The notes: generated by a model not told the origin, from the sequence alone. DNA of 48,473 nt from Frankia nepalensis (GCF_016786325.1 NZ_JADWYU010000136.1:52562-101034); one strand, 5' to 3'; counted from the first letter of the stretch, positions 8,088 to 17,998 are shown. A program made the numbers and translations.

Positions 8088-9331
8088 CGGCGCTGAGCCG
8101 CCTGCCTGGCGCGGGGCTGTTCACGGACATGGGCGAAGACGTCGCCGTCACGATGCTGCGGGCGATGCTGCAGATGTTCACCGACGCGTTCGGCGCCCGG
8201 ATCCGCGACATCCTGACCGAGATGTTCGCGGCGTCGCAGCGCCCGCCGGTTACTGCCGCAACGTTCATCTCCGGCGACGGGCCCTACCACACGGTCGCCT
8301 CGGTCTCCACCGGGCTGCTGGCTGTTGCCCTGGTCATCGGGGTGATCCAGGGGCTGCTGTCCGGCCAGCCCGGGCAGGCGTTCGCCCGCCTTGGCATCCA
8401 ACTCCCGATCGCCGTCCTGGCGATCGGCGGCTTCCCCTGGCTGGCCGACCAGATGCTCACCCTCGGCGACGTCCTCGCCGACGCGGTCCTACCCCCGGAC
8501 AAGACCACCCGCCTCGTCGAGGTCATCTCGACACCCCCATCGGACGACTTCCCCGGCCTGCTGGCGACCCTGCTGGCGTTCCTCGGCGCCGTCCTTCTGG
8601 CCATGGAACTCGTCGTGCGCGACGCGCTGGTCCTGATCATCGTCGCGCTCGCCCCGCTGTCGTTCGCCGCGTCGGTCATCCCCGCCGCACGGCCAGCCGG
8701 CGGCCAGGTCGTGCGCCTCGTCGGCGCCGCTGTCCTCGCCAAACCGTCGATCTACGTCGCGCTGCGGATCGGCGTCGACCAGCTCGACGAGCCCTACCAG
8801 GCCGGGGCCGAGCCGTCGTCCTGGCGTGCCTACATCCTCGCGCTGGCCGTCGCGGTCGTCGCGGTGTTCATGCCCGCCGTCGTGTGGCGGCTGATCCCGC
8901 TGGCCGAGGCGTTCACCCTCGCCCAGGGAATCTCGCGTGCCCCGTTCCGCGGCGCGCAGCAGACCGCGCAGCTCGCCTACTGGGGCCGTGCCCTCGGTGG
9001 CGGCCTCGGTGCCGCGTTCGGCTCCGTTCTCGGTGTCCGCCGTGGCGGCCAAGCCGGGCGTGGGCTGCCCGGAGGGGCACCCCGACCAGCTGGCGAGCGG
9101 GATCGCTTCCAGGCCAACGCTCCCCGCCAGCTGCCCGACCCGTCCTCGGATCCGACCTCCCGGCGGCGAAGACCCGACCCACCAGCCGGCGGCGACTCGC
9201 TGCGTCCCGCACCCGACCCGCCAGCACCACCGCCCGGCGCCGGCCCGGGGACGGCGGCCCGCCGGCGGCAGCCACGCCGACGCCGGCCTGACCCCGGCGG
9301 CGCGGCCGACCCAGGCGGAGGCGGCCGGTGA
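8084..9331 (+). CDS. VirB6/TrbL-like polytopic membrane protein
   Basis: The start is GTG 8084 (GTGA overlap); earlier in-frame GTG codons would lengthen the overlap. The product has 415 residues. Hydrophobic segments in order include STGLLAVALVIGVIQGLL, ARLGIQLPIAVLAIGGFPWL, LLATLLAFLGAVLLAMEL, DALVLIIVALAPLSFAASVI and YILALAVAVVAVFMPAVV. About six helices are followed by a long Pro/Arg-rich cytoplasmic tail from about residue 300. The pattern is that of TrbL/VirB6 channel proteins, which form the inner-membrane conduit of type IV secretion. It is tightly coupled to flanking T4SS genes (next start GTG 9328 in GTGA). Confidence 0.82.
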   Translation: MTALSRLPGAGLFTDMGEDVAVTMLRAMLQMFTDAFGARIRDILTEMFAASQRPPVTAATFISGDGPYHTVASVSTGLLAVALVIGVIQGLLSGQPGQAFARLGIQLPIAVLAIGGFPWLADQMLTLGDVLADAVLPPDKTTRLVEVISTPPSDDFPGLLATLLAFLGAVLLAMELVVRDALVLIIVALAPLSFAASVIPAARPAGGQVVRLVGAAVLAKPSIYVALRIGVDQLDEPYQAGAEPSSWRAYILALAVAVVAVFMPAVVWRLIPLAEAFTLAQGISRAPFRGAQQTAQLAYWGRALGGGLGAAFGSVLGVRRGGQAGRGLPGGAPRPAGERDRFQANAPRQLPDPSSDPTSRRRRPDPPAGGDSLRPAPDPPAPPPGAGPGTAARRRQPRRRRPDPGGAADPGGGGR

Positions 9332-11071
9332 GCGAGCCCGTCTACCGGCTTCCTCCACGCCGCGCCGGAACCGCCTTCTACGGCCTGACCGTCCCCCAAC
9401 TCGCCCTCGCGGCCAGCGGCCTGGCCGCCCTGATCGCCGCGACCACCCTGCTCGGTGGCCGCGCCGGCCTGCTCATCGGCGTCACCGCCCTGACCGTCGC
9501 CGTCCTGCTCGCCACCGTCCACCTCGGCGGCGAACCGCTCCGCCATCTGCTCCCGCTGTTCGCCCGCTACACCCTCACCCGCCTACGCCACCTCGCCCCG
9601 CCGTCCGCGGCGCGACGCCGGTCCAGAGGCGGCGGCACACGCGGCCGGCCCACCGAGCTGGCTACGCGACATAGACATCCTCGACATTCCCGATCCCACC
9701 CTGACCGGCCGCGACGGCGAGCCCCCTGCCGTCATTCGCCACCGCGGCGGCGCGCTCACCGTCGTCCTCGACGTCCGCGGCGGCCCGTTCACCCTCCTCG
9801 ACCCCACCGACCAGCACCACCACCTCGCCACCTGGGCAGGCGTCCTCGCCCAGACCGCCCGCGACCCAGCAGTCCTCACCCTCGGCTGGACCCTGCGCAC
9901 CCACCTCGCCACGCCCCAACCCCTCCCGGCCACCACCCCACGACAGCGGCCGGAGACGACGACAGACGCCACCCGCCGTCAGATCCGCACCGACGGACTC
10001 GGTGCGGGCGATGAGCCCCGGGCGCACGCGAGAAGCAACGGCACGACGGCCACGGCACGCACGCTCACCCGGCCGACCGCCACACCAGCCCACAACGGCG
10101 TCGACATCCACGTCAGCGGCGCGACGAGCCAGACAGGCGACGCGGCGACGCTCGCCTCCTACCGCGCCCTACTCGCCGACACCCTGCTCCAGCACCACGA
10201 CCTACGCCTCTGGCTCACCGTCGACCCCCGCCGCGCCCACCACCGCCGCGCCAGCCCCGACCGCCCCGAACAGGTCGCCCTCGACACCGCCCGCCAACTC
10301 GCCACCCGCGCCGCCACCGCCGGCCTCACCGTCCACGGCGCCCTCACCACAGCCCAGCTCACCGCCGAACTCACCGCCCACGCCGACCCGACCACGGCCA
10401 CCGCCCCACCCGCCAACCGGACAGCGCCGACCGACGCGGCGAGGCCAGTCGAACCGCGCGGACTCGCCGCGCGCGCCAACCTCCCTGGCGCCCGCCACGC
10501 CCCAGCCACGCCCACGCCACCGCCCCTGGATCCCACGCCCACCCGGACCACGGTCGAGGCCTACTGGGACGCCGCCCGGATCGGCGCGACCTGGCACCGG
10601 GTCTTCTGGGTAGCCGCCTGGCCCACCGGCCCGCTCCGCCCCGGCTGGCTCGACCCCCTCCTGCACGAAACCCCCGCGGCCCGCACCCTCACGGTCGCCC
10701 TGCAACCCATCCCGCCGCGCACGTCACGGCGCCGCCTCAACCAGGACACCGCGGCCGTCGAGCTTGCACTCCAGATCCGCGACCGCCACCGGGTCCGCAT
10801 CCCCACCCATCTGTCCGCCGCCCACGACGCCCTCGACCAGCGCGACGCCGAACTGTCCGCCGGTCACCCCGAACTCGCCTACACCGCCCTGATCGACCTC
10901 GCCGCCCCCGACCGCCCCGCCCTCGACACCGCGACCGCCGAGCTGGCAGACCTCGCCGCCCGCGCCGGCATCACCGACCTGCGTCCCCTGCACGGCCGCC
11001 ACCACCACGTCTTCCCCGCGACGCTCCCGCTCGGCCTCACGATCCGCCGCCCGAATCCCGGAGCCCACTGA
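9328..11071 (+). CDS. SCO6880-family T4SS protein, split by a frameshift
   Basis: The first frame (GTG 9328) encodes an N-terminus typical of the family: VYRLPPRRAGTAFYGLTVP, then two hydrophobic helices to about residue 70, ending FARYTLTRLRHLAPPSAARR. It then continues as arginine/histidine-rich nonsense to 10014. The family's main body is in the +1 frame from about 9620 to the stop at 11069-11071: SWLRDIDILDIPDP, GALTVVLDVRGGPFTLLDP, AYWDAARIGATWHRVFWVA, ELSAGHPELAYTALIDLAA, ending FPATLPLGLTIRRPNPGAH. The body has no stop codon, and I found no start codon near its beginning. The two parts join only with a +1 (or -2) shift in the linker near 9600-9640. It may be a mutation, a sequence error or a translational frameshift. 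The stop overlaps the next ATG (TGATG). Confidence 0.8.
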
Positions 11072-12576
11072 TGCCAGCCCATCCCACCCAGCCACACCGC
11101 ACCCGCCGGCGCCGCGCCGCCCAGCCACCGACGGTCCCCGTCACCCTGCCCTGGGACATCGCCACCACCGCGCACCTGTGCGCGCTCAGCCCCCTGCCGA
11201 TCGAAACCGCGCTGCCACCGACCGGCCCGCTGCTCGGCACCGACCGCCTCGCTGGCGGCGCCTTCCACTTCGACCTCATCGCCGCCTACGAAGCCGGCCT
11301 CATCCAAGGCCCCAACATGCTCATCTCCGGCGCCGGCGCCCACGGCAAATCCGCACTCGCCAAGGCCTACCTCCACCGCACCACCGCCCTGACAGCACTG
11401 ACCGGCCGTCCCCGCTGGACGGCCGTGATCGACCCAAAAGGCGAATGGACGGCGCTGGGCCACCAACTCGGCTACGCCGTCCTGTGCTTCCAACCCGGCG
11501 GCACCCTGCGCGTCAACCCCCTCGACACCACCCCGGGCGGCATGACCATCGCCGCACCAGCCACCACGCGCCACACCACGAGACCCGGCGCCGCCCGTCC
11601 GCCCGCGACACCGCGCACGTCGGCGACCACGCGCTCGGCCACCAGCGCCACACACCACCACGCCCCGACAGGTCAGCCCGACGACGAGACCCGTGACGAG
11701 GTCGCCGACGTCGCCGCGCGACGCGCCGCGGTCCTGGAAACCCTGCTCGCGATCGCCCTCGACCGCCCCGCCCTCGACCCCAGCCAGCAACGTCTCCTCG
11801 TCGAGACCGCCCGCCGCCTCACCACCCGCCCCGGCGCCGCCGCGTCCGGCCCGAACGCGCCGACCCTGCACGACGTCCGCGGCGTACTCGCGCAGCCAGA
11901 TCAGACCCTGGCCGACGACCTCGACACCACCCTCGACGAACTCCTCGATCGCCGCCGACCCCTACTCGACGCCACCGTCGCCCTCCTCGAACACGACCTG
12001 CGCGGCATCTGCGACGGCCCCACCAGCGCGGGTCTCACCTGGCACACAGCCCCCGGCCTGATCCTCGACCTGTCCGCCCTGCTCACCCAGCCGCGAACGC
12101 TGAAACTCGTCCTCACCGCGGCCACCGGCTGGCTCGCGGCCGTGATGTACGGCCAACCCGCAGCCCACAAGGTCACCATCGTCGACGAAGCCTGGATCGC
12201 CCTCGACGACCCCGCCATCACCCGCCACCTCCACAACCAGTGGCGCCTCGGCCGCCAGTTCGGCCAGGTCAACATCCTCATCACCCACGCCATCGCCGAC
12301 CTCCACACCGGCACAGGCCGCAGTGGCACGAGCACCGCCGAAGGCCTCCTCAACACCACCTCCGTCCGCGTCTACCTCCACCAGAACCCCGAACACGTCG
12401 GCAGACTCCTCACCGACATGGGCCTCACCCGCCGCCAAGCCGCGTTGCTCGACCAACTCCCGCCATTCACCGCGCTTTGGCAGATCGGCACCCACACCGC
12501 ACTCGTCGACCACCACATCACCCCCGACGAATGGACGTTCGCCGACACCGACACCGCCATGACCACCAGGACCTGA
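11071..12576 (+). CDS. VirB4/TraC-like conjugation ATPase
   Basis: The 501-residue protein is a P-loop ATPase. The N-terminal part has GPLLGTDRLAGGAFHFD and AGLIQGPNMLISGAGAH, the latter leading into the Walker A motif GAGAHGKSAL at about 87-96. A VIDPKGEW motif follows near 118, and Walker B VTIVDEAW near 368-375. The late region LGRQFGQVNILITHAIADL and LNTTSVRVYLHQNPEH resembles VirB4/FtsK-HerA enzymes. It powers substrate or pilus assembly in type IV secretion at the inner membrane. It follows the SCO6880-family gene, the usual order in actinobacterial loci. A Thr/Ala/Pro-rich insertion (about 160-215) separates the Walker motifs. Confidence 0.88.
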   Translation: MPAHPTQPHRTRRRRAAQPPTVPVTLPWDIATTAHLCALSPLPIETALPPTGPLLGTDRLAGGAFHFDLIAAYEAGLIQGPNMLISGAGAHGKSALAKAYLHRTTALTALTGRPRWTAVIDPKGEWTALGHQLGYAVLCFQPGGTLRVNPLDTTPGGMTIAAPATTRHTTRPGAARPPATPRTSATTRSATSATHHHAPTGQPDDETRDEVADVAARRAAVLETLLAIALDRPALDPSQQRLLVETARRLTTRPGAAASGPNAPTLHDVRGVLAQPDQTLADDLDTTLDELLDRRRPLLDATVALLEHDLRGICDGPTSAGLTWHTAPGLILDLSALLTQPRTLKLVLTAATGWLAAVMYGQPAAHKVTIVDEAWIALDDPAITRHLHNQWRLGRQFGQVNILITHAIADLHTGTGRSGTSTAEGLLNTTSVRVYLHQNPEHVGRLLTDMGLTRRQAALLDQLPPFTALWQIGTHTALVDHHITPDEWTFADTDTAMTTRT

Positions 12577-12668
12577 CCAGCCAATGATCACCACAGGCCC
12601 CGGTGCGGACAAACCGGGCAGGCGATGGCCGACAGACACGATGTCCACACCGGTGGTCTTCTTCGCCG

Positions 12669-12714
12669 CGATGGCCCGCGCGATGTCGTTCTCGATGGTG
12701 ACGGTTCGGACCGT
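12669..12714 (+). promoter_or_regulatory. CGATG 12-bp array and CGGACCGT box (copy B)
   Basis: CGATG starts at 12669, 12681 and 12693. CGGACCGT lies at 12707-12714, starting 14 bp after the last CGATG, and ATG 12723 follows after 8 nt. The segment CGATGTCGTTC is identical with copy D at 38784 before the excisionase gene. No purine-rich ribosome-binding site separates box and ATG. Confidence 0.75.
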
Positions 12715-12722
12715 CACATGGC

Positions 12723-14471
12723 ATGACACAGGACAACGAGCCGCGACACGACCCGCGGCCGGCGGCCGGTTACCCGCAGGGCTGGCCGGTGTGCGTGCAG
12801 GTCCCGGCCGGATGGTGGCGGATCTACCAGCTCGTCGGCGACGGCATGAGGATCCACGTCGCGGAACTGATCGCCCATACCGCCGACGTCGACAACCCGA
12901 TGGCGCCGCCAGCCCGCTCGGTGCGCCAGCCGTCCGTGTGGCAGCTGGAAGAGGCGCTCGGCTGGGCGATCCCGACCCCGGCGCACCCGATCCTCGACAG
13001 CGCCACCCGGCTGCTGGCCTACCGGGCCGCCCCGGCCGCCGACCCCAGGACCCGGCCCGCGACGCTTCCCGAAACCGTCGCCGCGAATCCGGTGTTCCGG
13101 CCCTGGCGCGCGAGCGTCGTCACCCGCGAGGGACACGCCCCGACCAGCTACGGCCGACTTCGCCACGCCGAGCATCCGCTGGTCACCTGGACCGACGGCC
13201 CGCTGCGCATCGACATCCTCGCGGCTCGCCCACGGCCGCGCCTCGGCACCGGGGGCTACCGGCTGGCCTACCGGATCAGCGACCACGACCGGGTCGTGCT
13301 CGCCGGCCAGGACGCCGCTCTGACCACCGACGGCCCTCAGTCGAGCAGCGCGATCCGCGTCGTCGCCGCCCGCGCCGCGATCCTCGACACCGGCGGCCAC
13401 CGCCACGGCACGGCCCTGCCCGCCCAGCAGCGTCGACTCCTGCGCATCCACCGAGCCCGGCTCTACGCGGCCGCCGCCCCCGTCGGCCATCCCTACCTGC
13501 CCGGCACCCGGGTCGCCGTCCGCGACCCCGCCCAGCACACCACCACGACCGGCACCGTCCTGGCCCATGTGCTCGGCGCCGGCGCCAGCGACCTGCGCTA
13601 TCTGTGGCGGCCCGACGTCGCGGCCCTTCCGGGCCACCCCTGGCGTGACCACCCCGGCTGGGCTCTGCAGACGCCGGCTGGACTCGCCCGCGCCACCGTC
13701 CGCCCGCCGGACCTGAACACCGAACCTTCCCGCGGCGAGCTCGTCCTGGCCACCGGCGCCGTCGTGCGCACCCTCGACGACCCCCGCTTCTCCGTCGGCA
13801 CCGTGTTGCGCGCCCTCACCGACGACGACTACCAACTCCGCTACGAGATCCAGCCCCACGACCACCCGTCGGCCCCGGTGGTCCTGCCCGCCGACGACAT
13901 CGTCGCCATCGCCGGCACCGCCTGGCCCACCGTCACCGACCTGCTCACCGCCCGCGCCACGGCCCTGCCCCTCACCTCCGGCGAGGTCCTCACCGCCACG
14001 CACGACCGCGCCATCATCGAGCAGGACGTCACTGGCCCGCGCCTACGCACCGTGGCCCGCCACCCTCAGGCCAGGACTGTCCTCGCCCCCGCCACGATCC
14101 CGATCGACGTCGCCGTCGCCCCGGCCTCACCGGGCGCGGAACCGACCAGTTGGCTGACCGGTCCAACCCGCCACCTCCTCGACCCCGTCCACGGCCACCT
14201 CGCCGTCGAGGACGCCCTGTTCACCGCCGCCCGCCAGCTCGCCCCCGACCACCTCGCCGCGATCCTCGCCCGCCTTCCCTGGCTTCCTCCCGGTCCCCAC
14301 CACCCAGTCACCGCCGCAGCCCTCGCGGCAATCCACGCCCCGCACCCCGTCGCCGCCCTCGTCGCGGCCGGCCCGGCGGCCCTGCCCAGCGCCCACCCGA
14401 CTCCCGATCCCTCATCGGGACCTGCGGCTCCGGCCAGGCCAGACCCCGGAGCATCCTGCGACGGCCCCTGA
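12723..14471 (+). CDS. Unknown-family protein, paralogue 1
   Basis: This 582-residue protein belongs to a family with four full-length members in this window and no family I recognise. Conserved blocks in order: VCVQVPAGWWRIYQL (about 21-35); RQPSVWQLEEALGWAIP (about 66-82); a YGRLRHAEHP block (about 142); GPLRIDILAARP; HPYLPGTRVAVRDP; YLWRPDVAALPGHPWRDHP (about 293-311); ATGAVVRTLDDPRFSVGTVL (about 343-362) followed by RYEIQPHD; GTAWPTVTDLLTAR (about 398-411); and a C-terminal module with DPVHGHLAVEDALFTAA and RLPWLPPGP. Two successive stretches of about 45 residues (GTxVAV...TTGTVL and GAxV...DDPRF..TVLRA) look like duplicated small beta-barrels, an inference from pattern only. No signal peptide or membrane helix. 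It stands alone behind array copy B, downstream of the VirB4-like gene. Confidence 0.8.
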   Translation: MTQDNEPRHDPRPAAGYPQGWPVCVQVPAGWWRIYQLVGDGMRIHVAELIAHTADVDNPMAPPARSVRQPSVWQLEEALGWAIPTPAHPILDSATRLLAYRAAPAADPRTRPATLPETVAANPVFRPWRASVVTREGHAPTSYGRLRHAEHPLVTWTDGPLRIDILAARPRPRLGTGGYRLAYRISDHDRVVLAGQDAALTTDGPQSSSAIRVVAARAAILDTGGHRHGTALPAQQRRLLRIHRARLYAAAAPVGHPYLPGTRVAVRDPAQHTTTTGTVLAHVLGAGASDLRYLWRPDVAALPGHPWRDHPGWALQTPAGLARATVRPPDLNTEPSRGELVLATGAVVRTLDDPRFSVGTVLRALTDDDYQLRYEIQPHDHPSAPVVLPADDIVAIAGTAWPTVTDLLTARATALPLTSGEVLTATHDRAIIEQDVTGPRLRTVARHPQARTVLAPATIPIDVAVAPASPGAEPTSWLTGPTRHLLDPVHGHLAVEDALFTAARQLAPDHLAAILARLPWLPPGPHHPVTAAALAAIHAPHPVAALVAAGPAALPSAHPTPDPSSGPAAPARPDPGASCDGP

Positions 14472-15122
14472 AGGCACCCGCAACGCCACCAGCCGCCCCG
14501 GCGCTCCGTGACAACCGCTCGCGGCTGCGCGTCACCCTCCCGCGAACACCCACCCGCCTCCGCGCCGTGAAACAGGTGTTCTCCGTCGCGACGACTTCCT
14601 CCAGGGGCTTCGCCTGCCATCACGCACCGCGTCGGCCGCCCCAGCACTCGAGTCTGTCAACGATTTCTAATTCTTGATCCTCTGGAGGTCGGTGGGTCCC
14701 CAGGTCAGTTTTCAGGCCGCATCTGTGGGTGGCGCGCCGAGTCTGCGCAGCACGTCGTCAGCGGACTCTCACCAGATTGGTTCGTCCGCTACCGATCCGT
14801 CCACATCGAAACCGAAATGAAGCACTCGGTCGTCCCCCGCCTTAGCCATCAACACGGCCAGCCAGTAGGCGGCCGCGACCGCGCCGACGCGGGAGGCGTA
14901 GACGCGGTGCGCCTTGCGCTCGCCGGGCTGGCGCCCTGGTGCCCAGGGCTGTGCTGTGACGCCGCGCGGCGCGGTACACAGACAGCGGGGCGGCCAGGCA
15001 GAGTGTGTGGCCCTGTCCGCGCGGCGTAGCCTCCATGCTTTGTCCCGTCTCCTATGCCGCCCAGGAACCCGAGCAGGCCTGGGCGCTCCTTGACGTAGCG
15101 CGCCTCGAAGCCGTGGGGACCG
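14472..15122 (-). other. Gap with a possible minus-strand gene remnant
   Basis: No intact gene is seen. A minus-strand frame ending at stop 14769-14771 reads HRVYASRVGAVAAAYWLAV, then LHFGFDVDGSVADEPIW. That looks like the C-terminus of a real protein, but it lacks a start codon in frame; an ATG at 15036 lies in a different frame. A broken gene is plausible. Base composition is less GC-skewed around 14640-14720 than in the neighbouring genes. Confidence 0.3.
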
Positions 15123-15548
15123 TCATGTTGATCCGAACGCCTTGAGGCCAGGAGGCTTCTCGCCCTCGGGAAGCTCTTCCTTCTGGATGCGGCGCAGCCA
15201 CCGTCCGAGACGTACTTCGAAGCGGTGCCAGTGGATCGGAGCGCGCCTCGCGGCGTGCCGCAGCACCGCGACCACAGCCACGGTGATCAACGCCACCAGC
15301 AAATCGTGCTGGTAGTGGGGCAGCCAGTGGCTGACCTTCACGATGATGTTGAAGGATCCGAGCCCCAGCGTCGCTCCTACGTCGACCGACCGCAGCGACC
15401 GCGCGACGATCCTGCGGCGGGAGGGATCCGTTCCGATTCCTCTCGGAATCGTCGATCCGCTGGGCGAAGATGACTGGAGAGGGCACGCGTCACCGCACGA
15501 CGTGCACCCCCCGGGGCGCTGAGCCACGGGAGTACGTCCAATCCACAT
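15123..15548 (-). CDS. Possible small membrane protein
   Basis: The open frame encodes up to 141 residues. The C-terminal 85 look genuine: VDVGATLGLGSFNIIVKVS, HDLLVALITVAVVAVLRHA (one membrane helix), then a basic segment WHRFEVRLGRWLRRIQKEEL and PEGEKPPGLKAFGST. The N-terminal 55 residues look non-coding, so the true start may lie further in or the gene may be truncated. I recognise no family. Confidence 0.35.
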   Translation of the reverse strand: MWIGRTPVAQRPGGCTSCGDACPLQSSSPSGSTIPRGIGTDPSRRRIVARSLRSVDVGATLGLGSFNIIVKVSHWLPHYQHDLLVALITVAVVAVLRHAARRAPIHWHRFEVRLGRWLRRIQKEELPEGEKPPGLKAFGST

Positions 15549-15646
15549 ATCCGGCGTGAGTCCACATCGCCGCGCTCCAGGAAAAGAGTTCGCGGCGGCG
15601 GGACTTCGTCCTCATCGCGCGTTGGGACGAGTCTGTCCGCTTCCAG

Positions 15647-16990
15647 TCACGACGCTGCCTCACCAGCTCGCCCACGCGGAAGTCCCGCCTTCAGGCGCCT
15701 TTCGACCTCGTTGCGCACCCTAGGGGTCTTACGACGGACGCGCTCCCCGAAGTCAGCGGTCTGTCCGGCGGCGAGCGCAGCGTCTCTCCAGGTTCCGCGG
15801 CCGTCGCCGTCGAGGTAGGTGATCAGGACCGCCCACTCGTCGGTGCTGAACATCGCATGAGCGCGCTGCAGCCTCGGGTCCTCGAACTCGCTCGGCAACA
15901 GGTCCTGGCTGGACTCCTTCTCGAAGCTGCCGCCGCTGTCCAGCATGAGAACCCCGACGCCCCGATACTTGTGCGTCCAGACCGGCTGGAACCCGCGAAT
16001 CTGGCGACGCAGCCCGGCCCGGAGATCCTCAATGATCGCGTAGGGGTCGGCGTCCTCGCCGAGGAGCACACCCAGCACCGGGTCGAGTAGCACGATCACG
16101 ACAGCCGACCTTGCCTCGGCTCGGGAGTAGTTCCAGCTGCGGTCGGCGCCGCGTTCGACCTTGCCGACCTCGGCCAGGTAGGCCCTGATGCTCTTGCTGA
16201 GGTAGTCGCCGATGAACTCGTCAACCTCCTCGACGTCGCCCACCTGTGCCCCGCGCCGGACGTGGCGCAGGTCCGCGCGCAGAAGCGACGCGAAGATCCC
16301 GTGCATGTCGGCGATCATGCCGCTGAGAACGAAGGCCAGCTCAATCATCCGGAACGCCTGACGCAGCATCGAACTGGCCGGACTGAACGTCTGCTGTACC
16401 AAGACGGTCGATCGCGATCTGTTGTCAGCGTCGGTGGTGTCGACCTGGCTCGCCAGGTCGGACCCCTTGTTCGGGCTGGTGATCGGGTCTTCCCATAGCC
16501 ACCCCTCGAGGCCCGCAGCAGCCAGGTCGGCCTCGACCTGGCCGGCCAGGTCAAACCTCTTGTTCAGGGTGGCGATCGTGTCGTCCACCGGCCCCCACTC
16601 ATCGAAGGCGGCGGCCACGCTCGTAGTCGCGGTCTGGCAAATCAAGTCCAACGTCTCAAGCATGTGGGCTGGCGGCACCAACTTGATGGTGATCTCGGTG
16701 ATCAGCGCAGCCCGATCGGTCGCGACCCGGCAAGCTTGGCGGACCAAGGCCACCAGCATCCCTGCCGTCGTCGCGGACTCGGCCAGGCGGCAGGCCGCAG
16801 CAGCGTTCGGTGAGGTCGAGATGACGGTCTCGACGACCGGCGCCGATCCGGCGTACCGCTCCGTTCTCAAGCCCGCCGACAGGCCAGAGAAGGGCGACGC
16901 CCCGGTGGCAGGCTGCGCCCGGCAAGCGAGCGCCGCTGACGGGAGCCGCCCATCAGAGGCGCCTGAGGCGGTCGTAGGGATGTCAGCCAT
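15647..16990 (-). CDS. Hypothetical protein with helical C-terminus
   Basis: The product has 447 residues from ATG 16990, which has a GGAAGGG ribosome-binding site; an in-frame ATG at 17059 is less likely. I recognise no family. Residues about 60-160 are helical (AAACRLAESATTAGMLVALV, then ITIKLVPPAHMLETLDLICQ). The region LRQAFRMIELAFVLSGMIAD (about 215) is hydrophobic but short. SAVVIVLLDPVLGVLLGEDA (about 295) is followed by YAIIEDLRAGLRRQIRGFQP. The last 80 residues (FSTDEWAVLITYLDGDGRGT, then RVRRKTPRVRNEVERRLKAG) resemble a sigma-region-4-like HTH. It is isolated and divergent from the coupling-protein operon. Codon use is less extreme than in the conjugation genes, suggesting separate acquisition. 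Confidence 0.65.
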   Translation of the reverse strand: MADIPTTASGASDGRLPSAALACRAQPATGASPFSGLSAGLRTERYAGSAPVVETVISTSPNAAAACRLAESATTAGMLVALVRQACRVATDRAALITEITIKLVPPAHMLETLDLICQTATTSVAAAFDEWGPVDDTIATLNKRFDLAGQVEADLAAAGLEGWLWEDPITSPNKGSDLASQVDTTDADNRSRSTVLVQQTFSPASSMLRQAFRMIELAFVLSGMIADMHGIFASLLRADLRHVRRGAQVGDVEEVDEFIGDYLSKSIRAYLAEVGKVERGADRSWNYSRAEARSAVVIVLLDPVLGVLLGEDADPYAIIEDLRAGLRRQIRGFQPVWTHKYRGVGVLMLDSGGSFEKESSQDLLPSEFEDPRLQRAHAMFSTDEWAVLITYLDGDGRGTWRDAALAAGQTADFGERVRRKTPRVRNEVERRLKAGLPRGRAGEAAS

Positions 16991-17576
16991 CGGGCCCTTC
17001 CAGGTGTCGGGAGTTTTGCCTTCCAACCGGTAGTGCCTCGCGAAGTCCCAGACCGACAAAAAATCTTGAAGTCAATATTAGGCACCAGCGTCCCGATCCC
17101 ACCGGACGTCGATGGTGCTCCAGCGACCACTCTCAGATGCAGTTGTTGATCAATGGTGTGACGTCCCTGGCATCGAGCCGTCTCCCGAGGGGACGCCTGC
17201 TCGGCGAGCTCGATCGGTCCCCTTACCTCCGAGAGCGCGCCGTTGGGCGTGCCGGCGCCCGAGGTCGCCACGTCAACGGGACGCCTCGTCCTGAAGACAC
17301 AGAAGCCGGGCCTAGCTCCCCGTGGATGGCAGGGTCTGGCCCGAACCCCAGCAAGACCAGTTTGGGCGTCGTGGGGACCGGGACAAACCGTGGGAGGCTA
17401 CGCCGAACCCATGATCAACCCGGCGGCTTGTCGACCCAGATCGTCATCATCACTGGCAACTGATCGGTGATGATCGATGCCATCTCCCGCAGTTTGTTCG
17501 GTCTCCCTCGGCGACGGTGCCCGCGGCCCTTACGTCGCAGAGGTAATCACAACGTCGCCGGACCTTGGGCGCCCGG
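16991..17576. other. Intergenic region without a recognised gene
   Basis: Between the minus-strand gene and array copy C I see no convincing reading frame. The stretch 17060-17085 is locally AT-rich and could hold the promoter of the minus-strand gene. The CGATG-type array begins near 17577. Confidence 0.4.
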
Positions 17577-17792
17577 CGATGTCATCCGGGAGGCCGCGAC
17601 AGCCGCCGTGGCCTGCGGGGATGTCCTCCGCGATGCTGTCCGCGATGTCCGGGCCGTTCTCGGCCGGGGCAATGTCCGGGCGTAGGGCACTCTCGCAGTG
17701 CGCCGCGATGTTCCCTGCAATGCCGCTGGGTTCGCGATGACCGGCGCGATGCCGTGCGCGATGGCTGTGGCGATGCTGCCGGTCCGGACCGT
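17577..17792 (+). promoter_or_regulatory. Extended CGATG array and CGGACCGT box (copy C)
   Basis: This is the longest copy. NGATG/CAATG pentamers start at 17577; 17619, 17631 and 17643 (12-bp steps); 17670; 17706 and 17718 (12 bp); then 17735, 17747, 17759 and 17771 (12-bp steps). CGGACCGT at 17785-17792 begins 14 bp after the last CGATG, and ATG 17801 follows after 8 nt. The segment GGCTGTGGCGATG is shared with copy A at 6981. Confidence 0.78.
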
Positions 17793-17800
17793 CGTGTGTC

Positions 17801-17998
17801 ATGTCGCCACGCAATGGGCCGGGCGCCGGCCCCACGAGATCCCAGCCGCGATCGGTCGCACTGCGGCGCTCTCCGGCCAGGGCCGACAGGCCGCAGCCTG
17901 ACCGCCGGCCGCAAAGCCCGGCACCTGCCACACCCAACGCCCTCCTTCGCGGGCCACACGCCACGCGCCGCGCGGCTGTCCTGGCGGTGTCGCGGTGA
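17801..17998 (+). CDS. Small basic leader protein upstream of coupling protein
   Basis: The 65-residue frame begins at the ATG placed 8 nt after the CGGACCGT box. It ends in a GTGA overlap with the coupling-protein start, so it is probably translated and coupled. The sequence is basic, rich in Pro/Arg/Ser, with no recognisable fold (MSPRNGPGAGPTRSQPRS...). It may serve only to couple translation. Confidence rests on the position of both ends rather than on homology. Confidence 0.45.
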   Translation: MSPRNGPGAGPTRSQPRSVALRRSPARADRPQPDRRPQSPAPATPNALLRGPHATRRAAVLAVSR

